DNA of 12,982 nt from Dorea sp. CAG:317 (GCA_000433535.1 FR892649.1:1-12982), one strand, 5' to 3'; numbered from the stretch's first letter, positions 1 to 6,352 are shown. The notes: generated by a model from the sequence alone, not told the origin. A program made the numbers and translations.

Positions 1-585
1 TCCAATCTTGTCCGGAATAAAAGAATACTGATTTGTATAAGTATATTTCAAATAATTTTCTCCGCTTGGAAGCTCATCTGTATCTTCACTCTCCAGCAAA
101 GTCGTTCCAGGTATCATTTGAGGCGTCATAGTTTGAGCAATCAATTCTTCTACCTCTGAATCATATACAGCTGCCTCCTGTAATGAATCCAGCGTTCCCT
201 CATATACTTCCATACGCAAAATCTCTTCATCACCGCTGCACCACGAGCCATTTGCCAGTTCATTAAATCTATCACAATATTCTTGTACTGTCATCTTGTA
301 TGCTTTTCCATCTTCTGTTAAGACCGATTTTATGGGCTTTCCATTTCCAGTTTCCTCATAACCTTTTTTGAAACCGGAAAAGAATCCTGTCACACTGCCA
401 ATAATACAAAGAGTCAACAAGAGAACACCCATTCCTATTAAAAATATCTTTTTCTTACTTTTATTTTCCTTCGATCGTTCTTTCACTTCAACATTTTCAC
501 TATGGCATTTCGTTCCGCACTCCGGACAAAACATTGCATTATCTTCTAATTCTGTTCCGCACTGTTCACAGTATTTACTCATCAT
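1..585 (-). CDS. Zinc-ribbon single-pass membrane protein, 3' end off the window
   Basis: The frame is open from an ATG at 585 to base 1 (195 codons) and continues past the left edge, so the C-terminus is missing. A four-cysteine zinc ribbon (C6, C9, C20, C23) is followed by a Lys/Glu/Ser-rich linker, one hydrophobic segment at about residues 47-69, and a polar, acidic domain presumably outside the cell. A second in-frame ATG lies at 582. GGGGAGG just upstream is a good ribosome binding site for either start. The start lies inside the end of the PrsW-like gene (stop at 575-577), so the two are probably translationally coupled. The architecture (zinc ribbon, one TM, extracytoplasmic domain) matches the protein at 3887-4561. 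I do not recognise the extracellular domain and assign no function. Confidence 0.85.
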   Translation of the reverse strand, partial: MMSKYCEQCGTELEDNAMFCPECGTKCHSENVEVKERSKENKSKKKIFLIGMGVLLLTLCIIGSVTGFFSGFKKGYEETGNGKPIKSVLTEDGKAYKMTVQEYCDRFNELANGSWCSGDEEILRMEVYEGTLDSLQEAAVYDSEVEELIAQTMTPQMIPGTTLLESEDTDELPSGENYLKYTYTNQYSFIPDKIG

Positions 586-1777
586 TCTGCCCTCCCCTAA
601 TATCATTTTCATCTGTATTGTATGCCATATTTGGGAAGGAGTCTCTTATATTTTTTCTCGCTTTATCTGCAATTAACGAAACCTGTCTCAGTCCTGAACT
701 AAGTAAAATTAAAACAACAGTAATCACAATAATACACAATAATATCTGTATCAAATGTATAGAACTTCCGAACGTAATTGGCATATCCCAAATGGCATGC
801 ATAACAATTACAAGTATTAAAAATTTCAAAAACTGGGGCTTATAATAATCATTATTATCAAACTCATTCTCTCCTTTCGCCAAAACAAGTCCTACTGCCG
901 CTATCGCTGTCCACACTGTATGTGCTCCTATCGAGAGAACTGCACGCAGGAACAGTATATCAATCATATAGGAAATATCCTGAGAAGACAGCAGACCATT
1001 AAAAGCGTACCCCGCAGTCTCAAATACTGCAAATCCTGCCCCGACACAGGCTCCCAACAATAATCCATTCAAGATATATTTTGTGTTTTGCTTTTTGATA
1101 TAATGTCCAACAACTATGATTTTTCCTATCTCTTCCACTATTCCAACTAGAATTGCACCAATATAATCTAATTCGCCAACACCTACTACCTCATACAACA
1201 ATAGTGTTGAAATCAATGATAAAACACCACCCACAAAAAATGTAGATACAACATCAAAAATACTGATGTTTCTTGGCACATTCGTTTCCCAAAAGAAAAC
1301 AACAAGCGAAAACGGTACTGCCAACGCACCAACAAACATAGCTCCCGGAATACCATTCATATTTCCAAATTCCATTATTACGATAAGAAGACCTATAAAT
1401 ACAATTGAAAAGAGCAGAAAAACTCTTGAAAACAACCAAGGTTTCGGCCAGTCAGCAACCATTTCACTTTCTTTCGGAGTTGTTTTTTTCGTTCCACAAA
1501 TGAAAAGTTCTTCTCGTTCCGCCAGGGAGTGTTTCTTTAATACTCCACTAACTAATTCCTTTAAACGAATTTCAACATTTCCCTCCTGACCTGTCATCTC
1601 ATTAATTGTATTAACGAATCCTCCTACACCTTTTTTTACTTTCTTCAGCACATCCTCTTTTTGCATTTCCATCTGGTCTTGATTGCTATTATTAAGTATC
1701 AAACTATTTCCGCATATAGAGCAAAATTTCGCATTATCATTTAATTCATTGCCACACTTTAAACATATTTTCCCCAT
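575..1777 (-). CDS. Zinc-ribbon PrsW-family intramembrane metalloprotease
   Basis: A 400-residue protein. An N-terminal zinc ribbon (C5, C8, C19, C22) is followed by a charged linker to about residue 115, then roughly eight hydrophobic segments. The four PrsW/CPBP-superfamily motifs are all present: EExxK (E215, E216, K219), FxxxE (F249, E253), a histidine followed by small residues (H286) and HxxxD (H327, D331). The catalytic site therefore looks intact. In Bacillus subtilis PrsW performs site-1 cleavage of an anti-sigma factor; here no anti-sigma factor is adjacent, so the substrate is unknown. The gene follows the GRAM/zinc-ribbon gene by 26 bp and overlaps the next zinc-ribbon membrane gene by up to 11 bases, which makes an operon. 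A plausible but unproven substrate is the adjacent single-pass protein. Confidence 0.88.
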   Translation of the reverse strand: MGKICLKCGNELNDNAKFCSICGNSLILNNSNQDQMEMQKEDVLKKVKKGVGGFVNTINEMTGQEGNVEIRLKELVSGVLKKHSLAEREELFICGTKKTTPKESEMVADWPKPWLFSRVFLLFSIVFIGLLIVIMEFGNMNGIPGAMFVGALAVPFSLVVFFWETNVPRNISIFDVVSTFFVGGVLSLISTLLLYEVVGVGELDYIGAILVGIVEEIGKIIVVGHYIKKQNTKYILNGLLLGACVGAGFAVFETAGYAFNGLLSSQDISYMIDILFLRAVLSIGAHTVWTAIAAVGLVLAKGENEFDNNDYYKPQFLKFLILVIVMHAIWDMPITFGSSIHLIQILLCIIVITVVLILLSSGLRQVSLIADKARKNIRDSFPNMAYNTDENDIRGGQNDE

Positions 1778-1803
1778 TCTTACTTCTCCTTAGTTACTTC
1801 TAT

Positions 1804-2268
1804 CTATTGTTGTATCTGTGTTCCACAATTCCCACAAAATTTTGTATTCGTCAAAATTTCATTCCCACAATTACTACAAAATTTTACTGACACATTATCA
1901 TTTAATTCTACCGTCTTCTTTTGTTTTACTTCTAACGCATACTGCATAATCAATTTTTTCCATGTTTCTTTTTCTTTACCTTTTACAACAAATTTATACA
2001 TTTCTCCATTATTACATTCAATTTTTATCATATTGGGAGTCGGTGTTAAAATGTGAAAACCATTTTGTGCATATTTAATCTCACTCAATGGAATATAATA
2101 TTCTTTTTGACCTATATTCATAGCATGCGCTATAAAAATCAGCCTTTGATTCGTCAGTGTCAAATGTCCTCCTTTGTTATATCCCAATACACTTGCCGGA
2201 CCTTTTTGATACTGCATATTTGCAGCGCCCTTGAAAATTTCTCTTTCTTCTTTCATTAAGTTATCCAT
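1804..2268 (-). CDS. GRAM/PH-like domain protein with C-terminal zinc ribbon
   Basis: A 154-residue soluble protein. Residues about 5-110 have the GRAM/PH-like pattern: a G-x-L-x-LTNQRLIF core at about 34-45, a short strand pair, then a final helix around the KETWKKLI segment. Such domains usually bind lipids or act as protein-interaction platforms at the membrane. The C-terminus is a zinc ribbon (C131, C134, C145, C148), the reverse order from its neighbours, where the ribbon is N-terminal. The start is well supported by GGAGGAAGG 5-6 bases upstream of the ATG. It is the first gene of a leftward operon with the PrsW-like protease and the zinc-ribbon membrane protein. The shared ribbon suggests the products act together, possibly with the GRAM domain as the membrane sensor or scaffold; that is inference. 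Confidence 0.8.
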   Translation of the reverse strand: MDNLMKEEREIFKGAANMQYQKGPASVLGYNKGGHLTLTNQRLIFIAHAMNIGQKEYYIPLSEIKYAQNGFHILTPTPNMIKIECNNGEMYKFVVKGKEKETWKKLIMQYALEVKQKKTVELNDNVSVKFCSNCGNEILTNTKFCGNCGTQIQQ

Positions 2269-2313
2269 AAAACCTTCCTCCTTCGTATCTCTCTCATCCT
2301 CATTACATTTCAG

Positions 2314-2350
2314 GTCAATTACACCCTAATAGTCAATAGGTCATCGTGAC
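2314..2350. promoter_or_regulatory. Repeated GTCAA elements between divergent genes
   Basis: Between the GRAM gene and the XRE gene, GTCAAT occurs at 2314-2319 and 2332-2337. A third GTCA starts an 11-bp palindrome, GTCATCGTGAC, at 2340-2350. On the minus strand these copies read TTGAC and could also be -35 elements for the leftward operon, but I find no good -10 at the right spacing. For the rightward gene a weak promoter can be drawn (AGGTCA 2338-2343, 17 bp, TATATT 2361-2366). The position and repeats suit an operator for the adjacent small XRE repressor controlling both directions; this is inference. Confidence 0.4.
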
Positions 2351-2383
2351 ATAACTTAATTATATTTCAACACTCCACAAAAA

Positions 2384-2390
2384 GGAGGTG
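2384..2390 (+). promoter_or_regulatory. Ribosome binding site deciding the XRE start
   Basis: GGAGGTG, preceded by AAA, matches the 16S anti-Shine-Dalgarno closely. It contains the GTG at 2388 that begins the longest open frame, so that GTG cannot be the start served by this site. The first usable start downstream is the TTG at 2400. Confidence 0.6.
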
Positions 2391-2399
2391 CAATACCTA

Positions 2400-2627
2400 T
2401 TGTCACGCTTAAAAGACTTACGCAAAGAACGTGGCTACACGCAAATCAAGATGCAACATTTAACTGGTATAGACCAAAGCGATTACTCCAAGATAGAAAA
2501 TGGCAAACGTTACTATACCTTTGAACAATGCCGGAAAATAGCCCTCGCCCTTGACACAAGCATGGACTATCTTTCCGGACTGACGGATGAAAAGAAACCT
2601 TACCCCCGTTCCCATTCATCCAACTAG
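2400..2627 (+). CDS. Small XRE-family (cro/CI-like) transcriptional regulator
   Basis: A 75-residue protein that is essentially one HTH_3/XRE domain: LRKERGYTQ helix start (about 7-15), recognition region IDQSDYSKIENGKR (about 24-37), and a third part ending in ALALDTSMDYLSGLTD (about 48-63). The TTG start at 2400 is chosen because the Shine-Dalgarno at 2384-2390 overlaps the only earlier in-frame start (GTG 2388). A strong hairpin follows the stop directly. It is divergent from the GRAM/PrsW/zinc-ribbon operon, and the repeats between them suggest it represses that operon, itself, or both. Small stand-alone XRE proteins of this type are common in gut Clostridia on both chromosomes and mobile elements, so its link to the operon is not certain. 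Confidence 0.82.
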   Translation: MSRLKDLRKERGYTQIKMQHLTGIDQSDYSKIENGKRYYTFEQCRKIALALDTSMDYLSGLTDEKKPYPRSHSSN

Positions 2628-2633
2628 CAGAAA

Positions 2634-2671
2634 AACTGCCTATCATCATTATAATGACAGGCAGTTCTTTT
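2634..2671. terminator. Bidirectional rho-independent terminator
   Basis: An inverted repeat with arms AACTGCCTATCAT (2634-2646) and ATGACAGGCAGTT (2654-2666) has one mismatch in 13. It is followed by CTTTT on the plus strand and, read leftward, by TTTTT. It lies between the convergent ends of the XRE gene (stop 2627) and the kinase gene (stop 2688) and should serve both. Confidence 0.85.
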
Positions 2672-2687
2672 GTACTATGCACGCAGC

Positions 2688-3404
2688 TTAGTAACGAAGT
2701 TTATTTAGTTTTTCTTTCACTTCCATTACATCCCTATAACGTTTACTTGGATTTACCATGATACATTTTTCTATGATATTTCCGATTTTTCCTGCTGCCA
2801 TTTCATTCACAGGGTGTTTTCCGGTCAGCATGACATTCATCATAATTCCAAGTCCGTAAATATCCGTTCTTGCATCCGATTGAGCCTCTCCGTACTGTTC
2901 CGGTGCAGCATAACCGATTGTCCCCACCGTTCTCGTATCTTTTTGTGAATACATTTTATAAATTTTCGCAGCATCAAAATCAATAATCTTCACTTCTCTG
3001 TTTTTCATGACTATAATATTTTCCGGTTTAATATCTCTGTGAATAATTTGATTCAAGTGCATCGCATACAATCCGTCACATACCTGACTTATGATTTCCT
3101 TTACATAACTTTCTGATAATGTTTCCTGTTCCAATCGTTCTGCAATCGTAATCCCCGGTATAAATTCTTCCAGAATCATCGTTTCTTCTTCAATATGGCA
3201 CGCTTCATAAATTAACGGCAGGTGTTCTTGCTTCACACCTACCAATCTTTCATAAGCAGGATAAATCCCTCTTAGTTTCTTAACTACCACATAATTCCCC
3301 AATTGCTTATGCCTATACAAAAGCACTTCCCTGCTCTCTTTTTTCTTTAATACTTTCACAAAAATATAATACTTTTTCAAGTTCTCTAGCAGCCACTGAT
3401 ACAT
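2688..3404 (-). CDS. Small cytosolic Hanks-type Ser/Thr protein kinase
   Basis: A 238-residue kinase that consists of little more than the catalytic domain, with no transmembrane or PASTA region. Visible elements: beta-3 lysine in YVVVKK (K42), a likely alpha-C glutamate (E52), the catalytic loop HRDIKPEN (H122, D124, N129), DFD instead of DFG (D142-D144), GT-x-GYAAPE (E169) and the F-helix aspartate (D181). A canonical GxGxxG loop is not obvious. The longer ATG at 3437 adds 11 residues. I prefer 3404 because GGGAG precedes it at good spacing, as I recall relatives begin at this point (M-x-x-WLLENL), and the promoter of the divergent gene overlaps the 3437 codon. Substrates are unknown; the divergent HTH protein and nearby zinc-ribbon membrane proteins are candidates. 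Confidence 0.85.
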   Translation of the reverse strand: MYQWLLENLKKYYIFVKVLKKKESREVLLYRHKQLGNYVVVKKLRGIYPAYERLVGVKQEHLPLIYEACHIEEETMILEEFIPGITIAERLEQETLSESYVKEIISQVCDGLYAMHLNQIIHRDIKPENIIVMKNREVKIIDFDAAKIYKMYSQKDTRTVGTIGYAAPEQYGEAQSDARTDIYGLGIMMNVMLTGKHPVNEMAAGKIGNIIEKCIMVNPSKRYRDVMEVKEKLNKLRY

Positions 3405-3416
3405 AACTTTCTCCCA

Positions 3417-3445
3417 TTGCCAACCTGATTTTCCCATGATATACT
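3417..3445 (+). promoter_or_regulatory. Promoter of the HTH gene with extended -10
   Basis: TTGCCA (3417-3422), a 17-bp spacer, then TATACT (3440-3445) preceded by TGA, which makes an extended -10. Transcription would begin near 3452, at the Shine-Dalgarno itself, giving a leader of only about 12 bases. The -10 overlaps the ATG at 3437 that could start the kinase on the other strand. Confidence 0.55.
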
Positions 3446-3463
3446 CTCTACGAGGTGATAAAG

Positions 3464-3886
3464 ATGATTAAAAAACCAACTGATGAACTGATGGACGCAC
3501 TAAATCAATGTTCGTCTGTCAAAGAATACATAAACAACGAACAGGATTATTTGATTGATTCTGCTGTTTGTGACTATCTGAACCAACTGTTAGAAGAGAA
3601 ATCTCTGAAAAAATCAACGGTCATTAAAAATTCTGAACTCAATGAAATTTATGGATATCAGATTTTTTCTGGAAAACGTATCCCTTCCCGCGACAAGCTG
3701 ATTTCCATTTCCTTTGGAATGAACCTTTCTCTCGACGAAACACAGGCACTTTTAAAATATGCAGGATTTGCTCCTTTATATCCAAAACAGAAGCGTGACA
3801 GCCTGCTTATTTGGGGCAAAAATCATCAGTTTTCCATTTATCAGATTAATGAGCTTCTATATGCTGAAAATGAAGATACCCTGTAA
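3464..3886 (+). CDS. HTH (XRE-like) protein paired with the Ser/Thr kinase
   Basis: A 140-residue protein. After a helical N-terminus (1-33), residues about 34-106 look like an atypical XRE-type helix-turn-helix: LNQLLEEKSLKKSTV, then GYQIFSGKRIPSRDKLISIS, then LSLDETQALLKYAGFAPLY. The ATG at 3464 is chosen because GAGGTG (3452-3457) stands six bases before it; the in-frame GTG at 3455 overlaps that site. It is divergent from the kinase with 59 bp between starts, and such pairing suggests a kinase-regulator unit. It could bind DNA or be a kinase substrate; neither is shown. Its stop is directly adjacent to the stop of the convergent gene. Confidence 0.78.
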   Translation: MIKKPTDELMDALNQCSSVKEYINNEQDYLIDSAVCDYLNQLLEEKSLKKSTVIKNSELNEIYGYQIFSGKRIPSRDKLISISFGMNLSLDETQALLKYAGFAPLYPKQKRDSLLIWGKNHQFSIYQINELLYAENEDTL

Positions 3887-4561
3887 TTATTGCACATAAT
3901 AATACTCCAGCGTTTCCACAATACCTTCATCAGAAAACGTAATATTTAATCCCGGACTGAACTCTCTGTCGAATCGATAGCAGAGTTCATTTTCATACTC
4001 TTGATCCGGTGTCCCCAACATTTCCTTTACGTTTCCGATATCCGTTGTTCCATCAATCCCGTAAATTCCATATTCCTTTTTATTTTCTTCCACTGTATAA
4101 TCAATTAGGACATCCTGTATAGCTGCTTCTTGATTTACTGCAACAGTCAACATTCCAAATGTATAGATATCCATTCCATTTTCACGATACATTTCATCCG
4201 TTTCTTCGCCTAATGTTGACTTCATGTCAATAAGCTCACTTCCAAGCACATCCCTTAAATCATATTCCACTTCAGAATCATAAATAATATTCTCACCTGT
4301 TCTGAAATTTTCATTAATGATATTTTGAATCTCTGATTTATCTAAGTGATTCTTATTTACACGACTTTGTATTGCAAGCTTTACCAGCGGAATCGTAATC
4401 AACATTCCAATAATCAAAACACTTCCAATTACCCACAATAAAATATATTTTTTATGAGTGTCTTTTATCTGTATTTCCTGTTTCTCATATTGAAACATAC
4501 ACCTTGGACAATAATGTGCTTCATCCGGCAACTCCATGTTACAATTCGGACATATTTTCAT
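3887..4561 (-). CDS. Zinc-ribbon single-pass membrane protein
   Basis: A 224-residue protein. The N-terminal zinc ribbon has C4, C7, C18 and C21. A short charged linker leads to one hydrophobic segment at about 40-64, and a soluble domain of about 160 residues is presumably extracytoplasmic. That domain holds two related-looking stretches around DLRDVLGSELIDMKSTLGEE and IGNVKEMLGTPDQ. They faintly resemble the LGxP turns of SmpA/BamE-like or DUF4309-like folds, and I would not assign either. The start follows AGAGGT at good spacing. It lies 18 bp after the toxin gene in the same direction, so it may be cotranscribed with the toxin-antitoxin pair. It shares its architecture with the gene at 1-585. 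Confidence 0.8.
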   Translation of the reverse strand: MKICPNCNMELPDEAHYCPRCMFQYEKQEIQIKDTHKKYILLWVIGSVLIIGMLITIPLVKLAIQSRVNKNHLDKSEIQNIINENFRTGENIIYDSEVEYDLRDVLGSELIDMKSTLGEETDEMYRENGMDIYTFGMLTVAVNQEAAIQDVLIDYTVEENKKEYGIYGIDGTTDIGNVKEMLGTPDQEYENELCYRFDREFSPGLNITFSDEGIVETLEYYYVQ

Positions 4562-4579
4562 CTTACTACCTCTTTGCCA

Positions 4580-4891
4580 TCATGAAAACAACTTTGTATA
4601 CTCTGTCTGTGTGTCTGCAATATGATACACATAAACGGTGTTTCCTCTCTGCCGATATATAGAAACATACCTTTCAGATATGAGCATTCGATACCCCTGT
4701 TTATTCAACCATCTATCCGGTGTCAGAGAACCGGAGTCCGGAAAACTCTCTAATCGCTCAATACTGTCCAAAATCTGTTCTGTAACTTTCATAGCAGATT
4801 CCACGCCAAATTGAAGCAGATAATAATCTTCAATTTTTTTCAAATCTTCCCATGCTGTAGGAAGAAGCTCTACTTTATATTGTCCCTGCAC
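4580..4891 (-). CDS. RelE/ParE-family toxin
   Basis: A 103-residue protein with the RelE/ParE pattern: an N-terminal strand, AWEDLKKIEDYY helix (13-24), a second helix through ILDSIERLESFPDSGS, then strands GYRMLISERYVSIYR (66-80) and TVYVYHIADTQTEY (85-98). Members either cleave mRNA at the ribosome (RelE) or poison gyrase (ParE). The motif YR-x-L-x-S-x-x-YV-x-IY fits the ParE-like side, but I cannot decide the target. The start is a GTG, 17 bases inside the antitoxin gene, with AGGA and AGAG weakly placed before it. Overlap of antitoxin and toxin genes is typical and couples toxin synthesis to antitoxin translation. Confidence 0.87.
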   Translation of the reverse strand: MQGQYKVELLPTAWEDLKKIEDYYLLQFGVESAMKVTEQILDSIERLESFPDSGSLTPDRWLNKQGYRMLISERYVSIYRQRGNTVYVYHIADTQTEYTKLFS

Positions 4892-5141
4892 GTTCTCTTA
4901 ATTCCTTCCTTGCTTCGGAAATACTTCTTGTCTTTGCTCCGCTTAACCGTTCCTCTTCTGCCTGCATGATTTTTGCACGAAGTTCTAATGCCTGCTCTCT
5001 TTTCTCAAAAGCATCGATACTCATAAATACTCCGTCGCCCTCCCCATTTTTTGTTATATAAATCGGTTCACTTGTTTTTTTCGCAAGATTAGAAATAGAA
5101 GCATAATCATTCCGAAGTGTTGCTGAAGCCTTAATAATCAT
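4875..5141 (-). CDS. Phd/YefM-family antitoxin
   Basis: An 88-residue protein with the Phd/YefM fold. The DNA-binding N-terminal half carries SATLRNDYASISNLAKKT and the signature PIYITKNGEGDGVFMSIDAFE. The C-terminal helix, rich in Glu, Arg and Lys (LELRAKIMQAEEERLSGAK onward), should wrap around the toxin. I chose the ATG at 5141 because AAGGA lies at normal spacing before it; the ATG at 5150 adds three residues but directly abuts GGAAAGG. It precedes and overlaps the toxin gene. Antitoxins of this family repress their own promoter, and the palindrome over the -10 upstream fits that. Confidence 0.87.
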   Translation of the reverse strand: MIIKASATLRNDYASISNLAKKTSEPIYITKNGEGDGVFMSIDAFEKREQALELRAKIMQAEEERLSGAKTRSISEARKELRERAGTI

Positions 5142-5171
5142 TTTCTTCATCCTTTCCTGTCGTCTTATGGA

Positions 5172-5216
5172 TATATCATTTCATTGATATAATTATATCT
5201 TTTTTCTTATATATCA
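5172..5216. promoter_or_regulatory. Probable antitoxin operator (palindrome and half-sites)
   Basis: A perfect 14-bp palindrome GATATAATTATATC (5186-5199) covers the -10 box. The half-site TATATCA appears at 5172-5178 and 5210-5216 and inverted as TGATATA at 5185-5191. The first and the inverted copy form a 7-bp inverted repeat spaced by six bases. The layout is as expected for cooperative autorepression by a Phd/YefM antitoxin-toxin complex, but the AT-rich setting makes some chance symmetry likely. Confidence 0.55.
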
Positions 5217-5220
5217 TCAA
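5192..5220 (-). promoter_or_regulatory. Toxin-antitoxin promoter
   Basis: Read leftward: TTGATG (5220-5215), a 17-bp spacer and a perfect TATAAT (5197-5192). This is the best promoter match upstream of the antitoxin gene and places the start of transcription near 5185. Confidence 0.7.
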
Positions 5221-5292
5221 TGTCTTTCATAAAATTCTTTATGCAATTTATATATCTTTACTTTTTATTTCATTATTTCACGAACCCTATCT

Positions 5293-6309
5293 TTAATTAA
5301 AGCCCACAATCCTTCTTGCCACGCTGTATGCAAGAGAAGAAATCTTGCGTCCGGATTTTCCCGGAATATTCATAGTCTGTCCAAGGATACCATATCGTAT
5401 CTTAAGAAACGTACGCATATCTTTTTTCTTTAAATACTTCCACAACTCTTTTTTCTTTTCCAGATTTTCCTCTTTTTTCGAACGAATACATATGATGGAA
5501 GACACTGTCATCATAATTGCCAGATAATTGATCATATAATTTCTAAGTTTCTTGCTGGAAATATCCTTCATCTGATACATTTTAATCATAGATTTTGTCA
5601 CAAAGATCTGTTGATCTACTCTGGCAATCATATTTTTTTCATTGACCGACTGGTCGTCACGTCCAATAAAATAGCGATAAAAATCTACATCCAGATAATA
5701 AATCTTCCGGACATACGGCAGCGGATAATACACATAAATATTATCCACATAGAAAGTATGCTTTGGCAGCACCATCTGACTTAACTTTAACATTTCTGTC
5801 CGATAGATTACAGAATGCATCAGTATATATTGATCTAAATGGAAACGTCCGATATCGTCCCATCGAAAAACTTCTCCCTGCGGGAGCACATTTCGGTAAT
5901 GAATACATTTCTTACGAGAAGCGCCTGTTTTTTCATATACATAGTTGGAAATCAACATGTCAATCTGTGTTCCTTCTTCTTCAAATTGATGCAAAAGATC
6001 TAAGATGGCGCGAAGAGCTTCTTCGTCCACCCAGTCATCACTATCTACCACTTTGAAATAACGTCCGGACGCATGATTCAATCCGGCATTCACCGCATCT
6101 CCATGTCCGCCATTCTCTTTATCTACCACTTTTATAATCTCAGGATATTTTTCTCTATATTCATGGGCAATCTCTGATGTATGATCCTTGGAGCCATCAT
6201 TTACGATAATAATTTCTACATCTTCGCCGCCAACAAGAATACTCTCGATTGCTTTTGCCATATATTCCTGCGAATTATAACAAGGAATAGCAAAGGATAT
6301 ATATTTCAT
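5293..6309 (-). CDS. Family 2 glycosyltransferase
   Basis: A 338-residue GT-A glycosyltransferase. Residues 1-100 hold the nucleotide-sugar domain: SFAIPCYNSQEYMAKAIESIL, the VNDGS motif (D38), ENGGHGDAVNAGL (65-77) and the metal-binding DSDDW (89-93). Later elements are FYVDN (187-190), near where the catalytic base often lies, and YRYFIGRDDQSVN (211-223). No transmembrane segment is seen; the basic C-terminus may lie on the membrane. Acceptor and sugar cannot be read from sequence; cell-wall or capsular polysaccharide is likely. The ATG at 6309 is chosen because GAGGAGG (6318-6324) stands eight bases upstream and overlaps the longer TTG frame beginning at 6330. It stands alone, with its own promoter, divergent from the phosphofructokinase gene. 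Confidence 0.88.
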   Translation of the reverse strand: MKYISFAIPCYNSQEYMAKAIESILVGGEDVEIIIVNDGSKDHTSEIAHEYREKYPEIIKVVDKENGGHGDAVNAGLNHASGRYFKVVDSDDWVDEEALRAILDLLHQFEEEGTQIDMLISNYVYEKTGASRKKCIHYRNVLPQGEVFRWDDIGRFHLDQYILMHSVIYRTEMLKLSQMVLPKHTFYVDNIYVYYPLPYVRKIYYLDVDFYRYFIGRDDQSVNEKNMIARVDQQIFVTKSMIKMYQMKDISSKKLRNYMINYLAIMMTVSSIICIRSKKEENLEKKKELWKYLKKKDMRTFLKIRYGILGQTMNIPGKSGRKISSLAYSVARRIVGFN

Positions 6310-6352
6310 ATAAATTTCCTCCTCGTTCAAAACTTTCTAAAAAACTCTTATA

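Noticed and set aside
2446..2682. Leftward 78-codon frame across the XRE gene and its terminator
   Set aside because: It runs through a terminator stem and has no recognisable domain or start signal.
1..4561. Antiphage defence island
   Set aside because: A kinase, a protease and a toxin pair could suggest one, but no nuclease, helicase, NTPase or other defence hallmark is present.
4875..5220. Mobile element or integron cassette around the toxin-antitoxin pair
   Set aside because: No integrase, transposase, terminal repeats or attachment sites are seen nearby.
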